64,000 nucleotides of DNA from Pelomonas sp. CA6. Its GTDB lineage: Bacteria > Pseudomonadota > Gammaproteobacteria > Burkholderiales > Burkholderiaceae_C. Both the position numbers and the translations under genes were made by a program. The notes beneath the pieces were generated by a model. That model was given only the letters and a program-made list of their open reading frames with translations, was not told the DNA's origin and did no database searches. Location: contig NZ_JAKZFD010000003.1 in NCBI RefSeq assembly GCF_022549225.1, forward strand, positions 248,001 through 312,000, given 5' to 3'. This document shows, in pieces, positions 34,237-42,989 of this stretch; position 1 is the first letter of the stretch; each line of letters begins with the position of its first letter.

Positions 34237-35220
34237 TCAGCCGGCGCTGCCGCCGAAGCGGGCGCGGTAGTCCTGCGGCGACACGCCCAGCCGGCGCGCG
34301 AACAGCTTGCGCAGCGCCTGCTCCGACGCGAAACCCACGCGCGCGGCCACGGTCTTTTGCGGCAGCTCGCTGTCCTCCAGCAGGCGGCGCGCCGCCTCCA
34401 GCCGGGCGTCCTCGATGAAGCGCGCCGGGCTCTGGCCCACCGCGCGGCCGAACTGGCGGCGGAAATTGCGCTCGCTCATCAGCGCTCTGGCGGCCAGCTC
34501 GGCCAGCGGCAGCGGCTGGTCCAGGTGAGCGAGCACCCAGTCCTGCGCCGCGCGTATGCCGGGATGGTCGGTGCCCTGGCTTTGCAGGTGGACGCTGAAC
34601 TGCGACTGGCCGCCGGGCCGCTTCAGGTACATCACCAGGTCGCGCGCCACCTCCAGCGCCAGCGCGCGGCCATGGTGCTCCTCGACCAGCGCCAGCGCGA
34701 GGTCCATGCCCGCGGTGACGCCGGCCGAGGTCCAGATGCGGCCGGCGCGCACATGGATGCGGTCGGGCTCCACGCGCACCGCGGGGAAGCGGGCGCGCAG
34801 CAGCGGGACGGCGCTCCAGTGCGTGGTGGCCGGCTGGCCGTCCAGCAGACCGGCGGCGGCGAGGAAGAAGCAGCCGGTGCACAGCGCCACCAGCGTCGGC
34901 AGCCGCGGCGCGGCGGCGCGCACCCAGTCCACCAGCGCCGGCTGGCGCTGCAGCGCGCTGTCGATGTCGCGCACGCCGACGATCACGGCCAGGTCGGGCA
35001 GGTCCTGCAGCGACAGTGGTGCCGCGGCCTCCAGCGCCATGGGCATGTCCGAGGCCACGCGCCCGGCCTGCGGCGCGACGATGCGCAGCGCATAGCCGCG
35101 CGGGCGTCCGTGCTGCAGCAGGTGGTGGTTGGCGTACTCGAACACGCTGAGCGTCTCGATCGCCTCCAGGGCCTTGAAGCCGGGGTAGACGATGAGATCG
35201 ACGCGCAGGGGCTGGGACAT
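34237..35220 (-). CDS. GlxA-family transcriptional regulator (DJ-1/PfpI + AraC HTH)
   Basis: A 327-residue regulator. The N-terminal DJ-1/PfpI-like domain (VDLIVYPGFKALEAIETLSV, LVALCTGCFFLAAAG) is a catalytically degenerate ligand-binding fold; the C-terminal 110 residues have AraC HTH units (MSERNFRRQFGRAVGQSPAR, KTVAARVGFASEQALRKLFA). It is divergent from frmA with 147 bp between starts, so it may regulate formaldehyde oxidation. The ligand is unknown. Confidence 0.87.
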   Translation of the reverse strand: MSQPLRVDLIVYPGFKALEAIETLSVFEYANHHLLQHGRPRGYALRIVAPQAGRVASDMPMALEAAAPLSLQDLPDLAVIVGVRDIDSALQRQPALVDWVRAAAPRLPTLVALCTGCFFLAAAGLLDGQPATTHWSAVPLLRARFPAVRVEPDRIHVRAGRIWTSAGVTAGMDLALALVEEHHGRALALEVARDLVMYLKRPGGQSQFSVHLQSQGTDHPGIRAAQDWVLAHLDQPLPLAELAARALMSERNFRRQFGRAVGQSPARFIEDARLEAARRLLEDSELPQKTVAARVGFASEQALRKLFARRLGVSPQDYRARFGGSAG

Positions 35221-35367
35221 GGGCGCGGGCGGGGGGGCGTTCCGGGGCGGCCGATTATCTGTCCGCGCCGGCCAAGCGGCGTGCCGCGGCCGCCATCGCC
35301 GATGCGCTGCGGCCCGGACTCTCCTACAGTCGGACCCTATCGACCATTCTGCCGACGGAGACACCCC

Positions 35368-36474
35368 ATGAAGACTCGCGCCGCCGTGGCCTGGGCAGCC
35401 GGCCAGCCGCTCACCATCGAAACCCTGGACCTGGACGGGCCGCGCGCCGGCGAGGTGCTGATCGAGGTGAAGGCCACCGGCATCTGCCACACCGACCACT
35501 ACACCCTGTCCGGAGCCGACCCCGAGGGCATTTTCCCTGCCGTGCTGGGCCATGAGGGCGCGGGCGTGGTGGTCGACGTCGGGCCGGGCGTGACCACGCT
35601 GCGCCGCGACGACCATGTGATCCCGCTCTACACGCCGGAATGCCGGCAGTGCAAGTTCTGCCTGTCGCGCAAGACCAATCTGTGCCAGCTGATCCGCGGC
35701 ACCCAGGGCCGCGGCCTGATGCCCGACGCCAGCTCGCGCTTTTCGCTGAACGGCAAGCCGGTCTTCCACTACATGGGCACCAGCACCTTCAGCAACTACA
35801 TCGTCGTGCCCGAGATCGCGGTGGCCAAGGTGCGGCCGGACGCGCCTTTCGACAAGATCTGCTACATCGGCTGTGGCGTCACCACCGGCGTGGGCGCGGT
35901 GATCTTCAGCGCCAAGGTGGAGGCCGGCGCCCATGTCGCGGTCTTCGGCCTGGGCGGCATTGGCCTCAACGTGATCCAGGCAGCACGCATGGTGGGCGCC
36001 GACAAGATCATCGGCGTGGACATCAACCCGGCCCGCGAGGCCATGGCGCGGCGCTTTGGCATGACGCATTTCATCAACCCGCGCGAGGTCGAGAACGTGG
36101 TCGACACCATCGTGCAGCTGACCGATGGCGGCGCCGACTACAGCTTCGAGTGCGTGGGCAACACCACGCTGATGCGCCAGGCGCTGGAGTGCACGCACAA
36201 GGGCTGGGGGCGCAGCCTCATCATTGGTGTCGCCGCGGCCGGCGCCGAGATCAGCACCCGGCCCTTCCAGCTGGTGACCGGGCGCAAGTGGGAGGGCTCG
36301 GCCTTTGGCGGCGCGCGTGGCCGCACCGACGTGCCCAAGATCGTCGACTGGTACATGGAGGGCAAGCTGCGGATCGACGAGCTGATCACGCACCGGCTCA
36401 CGCTGGACCAGATCAACGAGGGCTTCGCGCTGATGGAGCGCGGCGAGTCGATTCGCTCCGTGGTCCTGTACTGA
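35368..36474 (+). CDS. frmA: S-(hydroxymethyl)glutathione dehydrogenase / class III alcohol dehydrogenase
   Basis: A 368-residue zinc NAD-dependent dehydrogenase that oxidises the formaldehyde-glutathione adduct. Catalytic zinc ligands are C40 and H62 with E63 (GHEGAGVVV), structural zinc cysteines are C92, C95, C98 and C106 (ECRQCKFCLSRKTNLC), and the cofactor loop is GLGGIG. The GTQGRGLMPD and SFGGxxGRxD segments are class III signatures. It is followed 8 bp later by frmB, so the two steps are cotranscribed. Confidence 0.95.
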   Translation: MKTRAAVAWAAGQPLTIETLDLDGPRAGEVLIEVKATGICHTDHYTLSGADPEGIFPAVLGHEGAGVVVDVGPGVTTLRRDDHVIPLYTPECRQCKFCLSRKTNLCQLIRGTQGRGLMPDASSRFSLNGKPVFHYMGTSTFSNYIVVPEIAVAKVRPDAPFDKICYIGCGVTTGVGAVIFSAKVEAGAHVAVFGLGGIGLNVIQAARMVGADKIIGVDINPAREAMARRFGMTHFINPREVENVVDTIVQLTDGGADYSFECVGNTTLMRQALECTHKGWGRSLIIGVAAAGAEISTRPFQLVTGRKWEGSAFGGARGRTDVPKIVDWYMEGKLRIDELITHRLTLDQINEGFALMERGESIRSVVLY

Positions 36475-36482
36475 GCCGGCCC

Positions 36483-37358
36483 ATGGACCAGCCTCTTCGC
36501 ATGCTCGGCGAACATGCCTGCTTCGGCGGCGTGCAGCGCTTCTACGAACACGACTCGACCAGCACCGGCACGCCGATGCGCTTTGGCCTCTACCTGCCGC
36601 CGCAGGCCGGTGACGGACCGCGGGGCCGGGTGCCGGTGCTGTTCTTCCTGGCCGGACTGACCTGCACCGAGGAGACCTTCGCAATCAAGGCCGGCGCGCA
36701 GCGCGAGGCGGCGCGGCTGGGGCTGGCGCTGGTCACGCCGGACACCAGCCCGCGCGGCACCGGCATCGCCGGCGCCAGTTCGGACTGGGACTTCGGCCAT
36801 GGCGCCGGCTTCTACCTGGACGCCACGCGCGCGCCCTGGTCCGCGCATTTCCGCATGGCCCGCTATGTGACGCAGGAACTGCGGGCGCTGGTGCTGGAGC
36901 AGTTCCCGCTGCGCGCCGACCGCGTGGGGCTGATGGGGCACTCCATGGGCGGCCATGGCGCGCTGACGCTGGCGCTGAAGAACCCGGGGCTCTACCAGTC
37001 GGTCTCGGCGCTCGCGCCCATCGCCGCGCCCATGCACTGCTCCTGGGGCCGCAAGGCCTTCGCCGGCTACCTGGGCGAGGACCGCGAGGCCTGGGCCGCG
37101 CACGACGCCTGCGCGCTGATCCGCGCCGGCGCGCGGCTGCCGCCGCTGCTGGTGGACCAAGGGCTGGCGGACAAGTTCCTGGCCGAGCAACTGCATCCGC
37201 AGCTGCTGGAGGCGGCCTGCGCGGACAGCGGCCAGCCGCTGCGGCTGCGCCGTCACGAGGGCTACGACCACGGGTACTACTTCGTCGCCAGCTTCATCGC
37301 CGACCACCTGTGCCACCACGCCGAGCTGCTGCTGGACACCCCCGCAGGCAAGAACTGA
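36483..37358 (+). CDS. frmB: S-formylglutathione hydrolase
   Basis: A 291-residue esterase that splits S-formylglutathione to formate and glutathione. The nucleophile S154 is in GHSMGGHGAL, FFLAGLTCTEE gives the oxyanion loop, and the C-terminal His is in YDHGYYFV. It completes the formaldehyde-to-formate route with FrmA. No formate dehydrogenase is in the window. Confidence 0.95.
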   Translation: MDQPLRMLGEHACFGGVQRFYEHDSTSTGTPMRFGLYLPPQAGDGPRGRVPVLFFLAGLTCTEETFAIKAGAQREAARLGLALVTPDTSPRGTGIAGASSDWDFGHGAGFYLDATRAPWSAHFRMARYVTQELRALVLEQFPLRADRVGLMGHSMGGHGALTLALKNPGLYQSVSALAPIAAPMHCSWGRKAFAGYLGEDREAWAAHDACALIRAGARLPPLLVDQGLADKFLAEQLHPQLLEAACADSGQPLRLRRHEGYDHGYYFVASFIADHLCHHAELLLDTPAGKN

Positions 37359-37475
37359 CCCCCTGCGGCGCGGGGCCGCGCCGGGTCTGGGCCGTGCGCC
37401 AGCCGCCCCGACATCGTCCTCGTGTAATCTCCCGTTCCAACAGGGGGCGGCCGGTGCGCCGTCCCCTCCTATAAG

Positions 37476-40400
37476 TTGGGGAGTGTCTTGTCTCTGTTTG
37501 CGGTGGTCTCAGCCTGCCGGCGCCTGGAAGCCAGGCCCGTCGGGCCGCAGGGCTGGCGGGGTCCATGGGCCGGCGTGCTGCTGGCATGGTGCCTGCTGTT
37601 CGTGGGCGGCCGGCTGTGCGCGGCGCCGGCCGAGCCCGACGTCGCCCGGCTGCTGGCTTCGCCCACCGGGGCGCTGACGCAGTACAAGGTGGACGGCTGG
37701 CAGACCGAGCAGGGGCTGCCGCTGAACACGGTGCAGGCGCTGCTGCAGAGCGCCGATGGCGCGCTGTGGGTGGGCACCGCGGGCGGGCTGGCGCGCTTCG
37801 ACGGCGTGCGCTTCACCACCTTCGACGAGAGCGTCGCGCCGGGCATGGGCTCGCAGCCGGTGTTCGGTTTCATGGAGGATGCCCAGCACCGGCTGTGGAT
37901 CGGCCACAGCCAGGGCGCCGCCGTCTACGAGAACGGGCGCTTCCGCGAGGTCCTGCCCCCCGAGGTCAGCGGCGGTCGGCGCGTCTGGGCCTTCGCGCAG
38001 GCGCCGGACGGGGTGGTCTGGATCGCCACCGAGAACGGCCTGGTGCGTTGGCAGGACGGCCGCACGCGGCTCTACCAGCGCGCCCAGGGCCTGCCCACGG
38101 AACGCCTGCGGGCGCTGACGCTGGACCGGCGCGGCGTGCTGTGGATCGCCACCTCGGGCGGCGGGCTGGTCGAGATGACGAAGGAGGGCGTGTTCACGGT
38201 CCACGACCCGTCCAACGGCTTCCCGCATCTGCAGGTCCGCCATGTGCTGGCCGATCCGCGCCAGGGCGTCTGGGCCGCCACCGCGGGCGGTGGCCTGGTC
38301 CATCTGGATGGCGGCGCGACGCGCATCTATACCCGCGCCGACGGTCTGCCCACCGACCACCTGACCACGCTGGCCTTCGACGCGCAAGGCTCGCTGTGGA
38401 TCGGCAGCTGGGGCGAGGGTGTGGTGCGCTTCAGCGAGGGGCGCTTCAGCACGCTGGGTGCGGCCGGCGGGCTGGCGGGCAACCAGATTTGGTCGCTGGC
38501 CACCGACCGCGAGGGCAGCGTCTGGGTGGGCACCTGGGTGGGCGGCCTGAACCGGCTGCGCAACCGCGCTTATGTGGTCTTTGGCGTGCCCGAGGGGCTG
38601 TCGCACGACAACGTGCGCGCCGTGCTGCACGGGCGCACCGGCGTGCACTGGGTGGCCACCGCCGGCGGCGGGCTCAATCGCATCGAGGGCGGCCGCATCC
38701 GCGTGATCGGGCGCGCGCAGGGGCTTCCCACCGAAGAGATCTCGGCGCTGCACGAAGACACCGACGGCAGCCTGTGGGTGGGCACCTACACGGCCGGCGT
38801 CGTGCACCTGACCGACCAGGGGCCGCGCATCTACGGGCCCGAACAGGGACTGCCCGGCGTCGAGGTGCGCGCCATCCTGCGCGACCGCCAGGGCCGGCTG
38901 TGGGTCGGCACGCGCGCCGGGCTGGCGCGGCTGGACGGGCCGGGCTTCGTGCCGGTGCTCGATCCCGGGCTGCCCCGCGAGGGCGTCGTCGCCATGCTGG
39001 AGGCGCGCGATGGCACGCTGTGGTTCGGCACCGCCGGCCAGGGCCTGGCCAGCCTGCGCGAGGGGCGCTTCCGCACACTGACCAAGGCCGACGGGCTGGT
39101 GTCGAACTGGATCCTGTCGCTGTACGAAGACGGCGCCGGCAGCCTCTGGATCGGCAGCAATGGCGAGGGCCTGAACCGGCTGCGCCAGGGCCGGCTGACG
39201 GGCATACGACCGGCCGATGGCCTGTGGGACGGGTTGGCCCAGACCATCCTGGAGGACAGCCAGGGCCAGCTGTGGATGAGCTGCAACCGCGGCTTCTACC
39301 GCGTCGCGCGCGCCGACCTGGATGCCTTCGCCGAAGGCCGGCTGCGGCGCGTGGCCTCGGTGGGCTTCGGCCCCGGCGATGCGCTGCGCGGCACGACCTT
39401 CGCCGGGGGGCTGCAGCCGGCCGGCGCGCGGGACGCGCAGGGGCGGCTGTGGCTGCCGTCGGCCAACGGGCTGGTCATCGTCGATCCGCGCCACCCGCCG
39501 GGGCCGGCGCGTCCTCCCGGCGTGCGCCTGGACGGTGTGCTGGTCGACGGCCAGCCCCAGGCGCCCGGCGCCGAGGTGGAGCTGCCGCCCGGCGCGGTGC
39601 CGCTGCTGCTGCGCTACAGCGCCGACACGCTGCTGCATGCCGACCGCGTGCGTTTCCGCTACCGCATGGAGGGGCTGACGCGCGACTGGGTGGAGGCCGG
39701 CGCGGCGCGCGAGGCCGCCTTCGCGGCGCTGCCGCACGGGCGCTACCGCTTCCGCCTCGCGGCCTCGGCGGACGGCCAGCGCTGGACCGAGGCCGAGCCG
39801 CTGGCGGTCACCGTGCGTCCGCGGCCCTATGAGACGCCCTGGTTCATCGCGCTGGCGCTGCTCGCGCTGGCCGGCGCGGTGCTGGGCCTGGTGCGCTTGC
39901 GCACACGCAGCCTGCAGGCGCGCCAGCGCGAGATGGAGCACCTGGTGGCCCTGCGCACCGAGGAGCTGCGCCAGGCCAACGAGCATCTGTCGCGCCTGTC
40001 CTTCGTCGACCCGCTGACCGGGCTGGCCAACCGGCGCCGCTTCAACGAGGCGCTGGACGACGAATGGCGCCGTGCCCGGCGCACCGGCAGCCCGCTGGCG
40101 CTGATCATGGCCGACATCGACGGCTTCAAGGCCTACAACGACCTGCTGGGTCACCTGCAGGGCGATCACTGCCTGGGCGCGGTGGCCGGCGTGTTCGCGC
40201 AGGCCGTGGGGCGCGCCGGGGATTTGGCGGCGCGCTATGGCGGCGAGGAGTTTGTCGTGCTGCTGCCCGGCGCCGACCCGGCGGCCGCGGCCGCGGTGGC
40301 GCAAGAAATCCGCGTCCGCTGCGAGCGGCTGGCCATCCCCCATCCGGCCTCGCCGACGGGGCCGGTGGTCACGCTGAGCCTGGGCGTCGCGGCCTGCGTG

Positions 40401-40493
40401 CCGACCGAGGGCGGCAAGCCCGAGTCGCTGATCTCCGAGGCCGACGCGGCGCTCTACCGCGCCAAGCAGGAGGGGCGAAACAGGGTGTGTTGA
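37476..40493 (+). CDS. Two-propeller sensor diguanylate cyclase (Reg_prop + Y_Y_Y + GGDEF)
   Basis: A protein of up to 1005 residues. A signal/anchor (VLLAWCLLFVGGRLCAAP) leads to 14 Reg_prop-type repeats of the form GxLWVGTxxGLxR, enough for two seven-bladed propellers in the periplasm, then a Y_Y_Y domain, one TM helix (FIALALLALAGAVLGLVRL), a short coiled coil and a GGDEF domain with G922-G-E-E-F926. This places a ligand-sensing beta-propeller outside and c-di-GMP synthesis inside. Start is uncertain: the frame opens with TTG at 37476, and TTG at 37488 sits 4 bp from GGGGAG. The class usually ends in a histidine kinase; the GGDEF form is less common. Confidence 0.88.
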   Translation: MGSVLSLFAVVSACRRLEARPVGPQGWRGPWAGVLLAWCLLFVGGRLCAAPAEPDVARLLASPTGALTQYKVDGWQTEQGLPLNTVQALLQSADGALWVGTAGGLARFDGVRFTTFDESVAPGMGSQPVFGFMEDAQHRLWIGHSQGAAVYENGRFREVLPPEVSGGRRVWAFAQAPDGVVWIATENGLVRWQDGRTRLYQRAQGLPTERLRALTLDRRGVLWIATSGGGLVEMTKEGVFTVHDPSNGFPHLQVRHVLADPRQGVWAATAGGGLVHLDGGATRIYTRADGLPTDHLTTLAFDAQGSLWIGSWGEGVVRFSEGRFSTLGAAGGLAGNQIWSLATDREGSVWVGTWVGGLNRLRNRAYVVFGVPEGLSHDNVRAVLHGRTGVHWVATAGGGLNRIEGGRIRVIGRAQGLPTEEISALHEDTDGSLWVGTYTAGVVHLTDQGPRIYGPEQGLPGVEVRAILRDRQGRLWVGTRAGLARLDGPGFVPVLDPGLPREGVVAMLEARDGTLWFGTAGQGLASLREGRFRTLTKADGLVSNWILSLYEDGAGSLWIGSNGEGLNRLRQGRLTGIRPADGLWDGLAQTILEDSQGQLWMSCNRGFYRVARADLDAFAEGRLRRVASVGFGPGDALRGTTFAGGLQPAGARDAQGRLWLPSANGLVIVDPRHPPGPARPPGVRLDGVLVDGQPQAPGAEVELPPGAVPLLLRYSADTLLHADRVRFRYRMEGLTRDWVEAGAAREAAFAALPHGRYRFRLAASADGQRWTEAEPLAVTVRPRPYETPWFIALALLALAGAVLGLVRLRTRSLQARQREMEHLVALRTEELRQANEHLSRLSFVDPLTGLANRRRFNEALDDEWRRARRTGSPLALIMADIDGFKAYNDLLGHLQGDHCLGAVAGVFAQAVGRAGDLAARYGGEEFVVLLPGADPAAAAAVAQEIRVRCERLAIPHPASPTGPVVTLSLGVAACVPTEGGKPESLISEADAALYRAKQEGRNRVC

Positions 40494-40576
40494 GACGCGC
40501 TCGCCGGCTGTCGCTCGGGCAGGCTTCGTCGTAGGATGGCTCCATGCCGTGCCAGCGAGCGCGGTGGGAGGCACAC

Positions 40577-40924
40577 ATGCACTACAAGGGAAGCTGCCAT
40601 TGCGGCCGCATCGCGTTCAGCGTGGACGGCGAACTGGACGGCGCGCTGGCCTGCAACTGCTCCATCTGCCAGCGCAAGGGCTCGCTGCTGTGGTTCGTGC
40701 CGCGCGAGGCGATGCAGCTGCAGACGCCCGACGAGGACGCCGCCACCTACACCTTCAACAAGCATGTGATCCGCCACCGCTTCTGCCCGGTGTGCGGCAT
40801 CCACCCCTTCGGCGAGGGCGCCGACCCGCAGGGCCGGCAGATCGCCGCGATCAACATCCGCTGCCTGGACGACGTGGACCTGGCCGCCGTGCCGGTGAAC
40901 ACCTTCGACGGGCGGTCGGTCTAG
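40577..40924 (+). CDS. GFA (glutathione-dependent formaldehyde-activating-like) zinc protein
   Basis: A 115-residue CENP-V/GFA-family protein. Zinc ligands are in CHCG (7-10), CNCSICQRKGS and FCPVCGIHPF. GFA was named for adding glutathione to formaldehyde, but that activity is disputed; many homologues are unlinked to it. Proximity to frmAB (3.2 kb) is suggestive only. GGGAGG lies 6 bp before the ATG. Confidence 0.85.
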   Translation: MHYKGSCHCGRIAFSVDGELDGALACNCSICQRKGSLLWFVPREAMQLQTPDEDAATYTFNKHVIRHRFCPVCGIHPFGEGADPQGRQIAAINIRCLDDVDLAAVPVNTFDGRSV

Positions 40925-40942
40925 CCACAGGAGTCCGTCACC

Positions 40943-41275
40943 ATGGCTCTACCCCATGCCGCTCCCGGTCAGGTCATCGACCTCCAGCCGCTGGGCGCCG
41001 CGCTGGCCGAGGCGCGCACCACGGCGCTGTTCAAGTCGGACGACCTCGAACTGATGCGCCTGGTCCTGCCCGCCGGCAAGTCGCTGCCCATGCACGCGGT
41101 CGCCGGCGAAATCACCGTGCAATGCATCGAAGGCGAGATCGACGTCAGCACCGAGGCCGCCAGCCATGTGCTGCGCGCCGGCCAGCTGCTCTACCTGCGC
41201 CGCGGCGTGCCGCATGGCGTGCGCGCGCTGCGGGACGCGTCCGCGCTGGTCACCGTGGTGCTGCGGCGCGGCTGA
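40943..41275 (+). CDS. Cupin-fold protein
   Basis: A 110-residue small beta-barrel. The chain (LPAGKSLPMHAVAGEITVQC, EGEIDVSTEAASHVLRAGQL, YLRRGVPHGVRAL) matches a single cupin domain; the metal-binding histidine set is reduced (MHAV and PHGV remain). It starts 18 bp after the GFA gene, so the two are probably one transcript. Function unknown; it might bind a small ligand. Confidence 0.75.
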   Translation: MALPHAAPGQVIDLQPLGAALAEARTTALFKSDDLELMRLVLPAGKSLPMHAVAGEITVQCIEGEIDVSTEAASHVLRAGQLLYLRRGVPHGVRALRDASALVTVVLRRG

Positions 41276-41288
41276 ACCCGGCGCCCGC

Positions 41289-41699
41289 TCAGCGCCTGGC
41301 GCGCCGGGCGGTCCGCGCCGCGGAGCCCGCGGGCCCGGTAAAGGCGGCGGCCTGCTCGGCCTGGCGTTCAAACTTGCGCGCGATGTTGCCGCAGACCATG
41401 TCGCACAGCGCGTAAATGGCCGGATCGGCGATGCGGTAGTAGGCCGCATTGCCGCGCGTCTCCCGGCTCACGAAGCCCTGCTGCGTCAGCAGACTCAGGT
41501 GGCGCGAGATGTTCGCCGAGCTGTAGCCGCACAGCTCGGCCAGCTCGCCGACGTTGCGCTCCTGCGCGCGCAGCAGGTTGAGGATCTGCAGCCGGGTCGG
41601 CTCGGCCAGGGTCTGGAAATAGGCGGCGACCTGGGCCAGCGCCTCCGGAGTGAGCCCGTCCATCTCTATGCACAGCGGTGATCTTGGGGTGCCCATCAT
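41289..41699 (-). CDS. ArsR-family repressor with cysteines, candidate sulfur-stress sensor
   Basis: A 136-residue winged-helix regulator. HTH residues run from EPTRLQILNLLRAQERNVGE through YSSANISRHLSLLTQQGF to the wing RGNAAYYRI. Cysteines are at 10, 57 (AELCGYSS, in the recognition region), 99 and 103 (CDMVCGN, in the last helix). Positions in helix alpha3 and alpha5 recall metal- or persulfide-sensing ArsR proteins. It is divergent from the RND/dioxygenase operon. Persulfide sensing is inferred from the operon content, not from sequence identity to a known sensor. Confidence 0.8.
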   Translation of the reverse strand: MMGTPRSPLCIEMDGLTPEALAQVAAYFQTLAEPTRLQILNLLRAQERNVGELAELCGYSSANISRHLSLLTQQGFVSRETRGNAAYYRIADPAIYALCDMVCGNIARKFERQAEQAAAFTGPAGSAARTARRARR

Positions 41700-41759
41700 G
41701 CCTCAGCTTTCACGAGCCCGTGCCTGCGTGCGGAAATTGGCACTGAATAACGTACGCAC

Positions 41760-41788
41760 TTGACTATTTAACTACATGCGCAAATACT
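41760..41788 (+). promoter_or_regulatory. Predicted sigma-70 promoter of the RND/dioxygenase operon
   Basis: TTGACT (41760-41765), a 17-bp spacer, AATACT (41783-41788), within a distinctly AT-rich patch between arsR and the adaptor gene. CGCA (41755-41758) and TGCG (41777-41780) form a loose dyad that the repressor could use. Confidence 0.55.
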
Positions 41789-41869
41789 AACGCAACTGCT
41801 GATGAATCTCCGCAGGTCGGGCGCCGCGACGCACCCGTTCCGCGGGGCCGCGTTGGAGACCGCGCCGTG

Positions 41870-42979
41870 ATGCCTTGCCTTGTTCGATCCCCGATGTTTC
41901 TGTTCCCGCGCAAGCGCCATGCCGCCTCTGGCGCCCCCGGCGTCGCCGCGGGGCTGGTGAGCCTGGTGCTGCTGCTCGCGCCGCCGGCGGGCGAGGCCGC
42001 GCCGGCGCAGGCCGCGGCGACGGACTGGCCCACCGTGCCGGTGCAGGTGGGCGGCGCGGCGGCCGCGCAGGCCTATGACGGCGTCGTCGAAGCGCTGCGC
42101 CAGACCCAGGTGGCGGCCCAGGTGGCCGGCGCCATCGTGCGCCTGGATGTGAAGGCCGGCGACGCGGTGCGCGCCGGCCAGGTGCTGATGCGCATCGACC
42201 CGCGCAGCGCCGACCAGAGCGCCGCGGCCAGCGCCGCCCAGGTGCGCGCGGCGCAGGCGGGGCTGGCGCTGGCGCGGCGCGAGTACGAGCGGCAGCAGCA
42301 GTTGCATCAGCAGCGCTTCATCAGCCAGGCGGCGCTGGACCAGGCAGAGGCGCAGTTCAAGGCCGCGCAGGCCCAGGCCCAGGCACAGCTGGCGCAGGCC
42401 GACGCGGCGCAGACGCAGAGCAGCTTCTACACCGTGCGCGCGCCCTATGACGGCGTGGTGTCCGAGCTGCCGGTGATGCTGGGCGACATGGCGCTGCCGG
42501 GCAAGCCGCTGCTGACCCTGTACGACCCGCGCGAGCTGCGCGTCGCCGCCGCCGTGCCACAGAGCCTGGACACGCGCGGCGGCGTGCGTGTGGAGCTGCC
42601 TGGCCTGGCCGGCGGCGATGCGATCGTGCCGCGCGCGCTGGAGCGCCTGCCCACCGTGGACGCGGCCAGCCACACGGCGCTGTTGCGCGCGCTGCTGCCC
42701 ACGCCGCTGGCCGGCGCGGCGCCGGGCCAGTTCGCCCGCGTGTGGCTGGCGGATGCCGCGCCCGCGGCGGGCGCGGCGCGGCTGAGCGTTCCGGCCGCCA
42801 GCGTGCTGCGGCGTGGCGAGTTTTCCGCCGTCTATGTGCTGGGCGCGCAGGGCCGTCCGCTGCTGCGCCAGGTGCGCGTCGGCGCGCGCCAGGGCGACCG
42901 GGTGGAGGTGCTCAGCGGCCTGGCGGCCGGCGAGCGCGTGTTGGCCCAGCCGCAGATGGCGGCGCGCGCCGCGCAATGA
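41870..42979 (+). CDS. RND efflux periplasmic adaptor (HlyD-like)
   Basis: A membrane-fusion protein of about 369 residues with an N-terminal hydrophobic signal (AAGLVSLVLLLAPPAGEAAP), lipoyl half (VAGAIVRLDVKAGDAVRAGQ), an alanine/glutamine-rich helical hairpin (95-155), second lipoyl half (YTVRAPYDGVVSELPVMLGD) and barrel. Start is ATG 41870 or the adjacent GTG 41867; GGAGA lies about 7-10 bp upstream. Followed 10 bp after the stop by its permease. No outer-membrane channel gene is linked, so a shared TolC-like channel must serve. Confidence 0.87.
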   Translation: MPCLVRSPMFLFPRKRHAASGAPGVAAGLVSLVLLLAPPAGEAAPAQAAATDWPTVPVQVGGAAAAQAYDGVVEALRQTQVAAQVAGAIVRLDVKAGDAVRAGQVLMRIDPRSADQSAAASAAQVRAAQAGLALARREYERQQQLHQQRFISQAALDQAEAQFKAAQAQAQAQLAQADAAQTQSSFYTVRAPYDGVVSELPVMLGDMALPGKPLLTLYDPRELRVAAAVPQSLDTRGGVRVELPGLAGGDAIVPRALERLPTVDAASHTALLRALLPTPLAGAAPGQFARVWLADAAPAAGAARLSVPAASVLRRGEFSAVYVLGAQGRPLLRQVRVGARQGDRVEVLSGLAAGERVLAQPQMAARAAQ

Positions 42980-42989
42980 GGGCCCGGCC

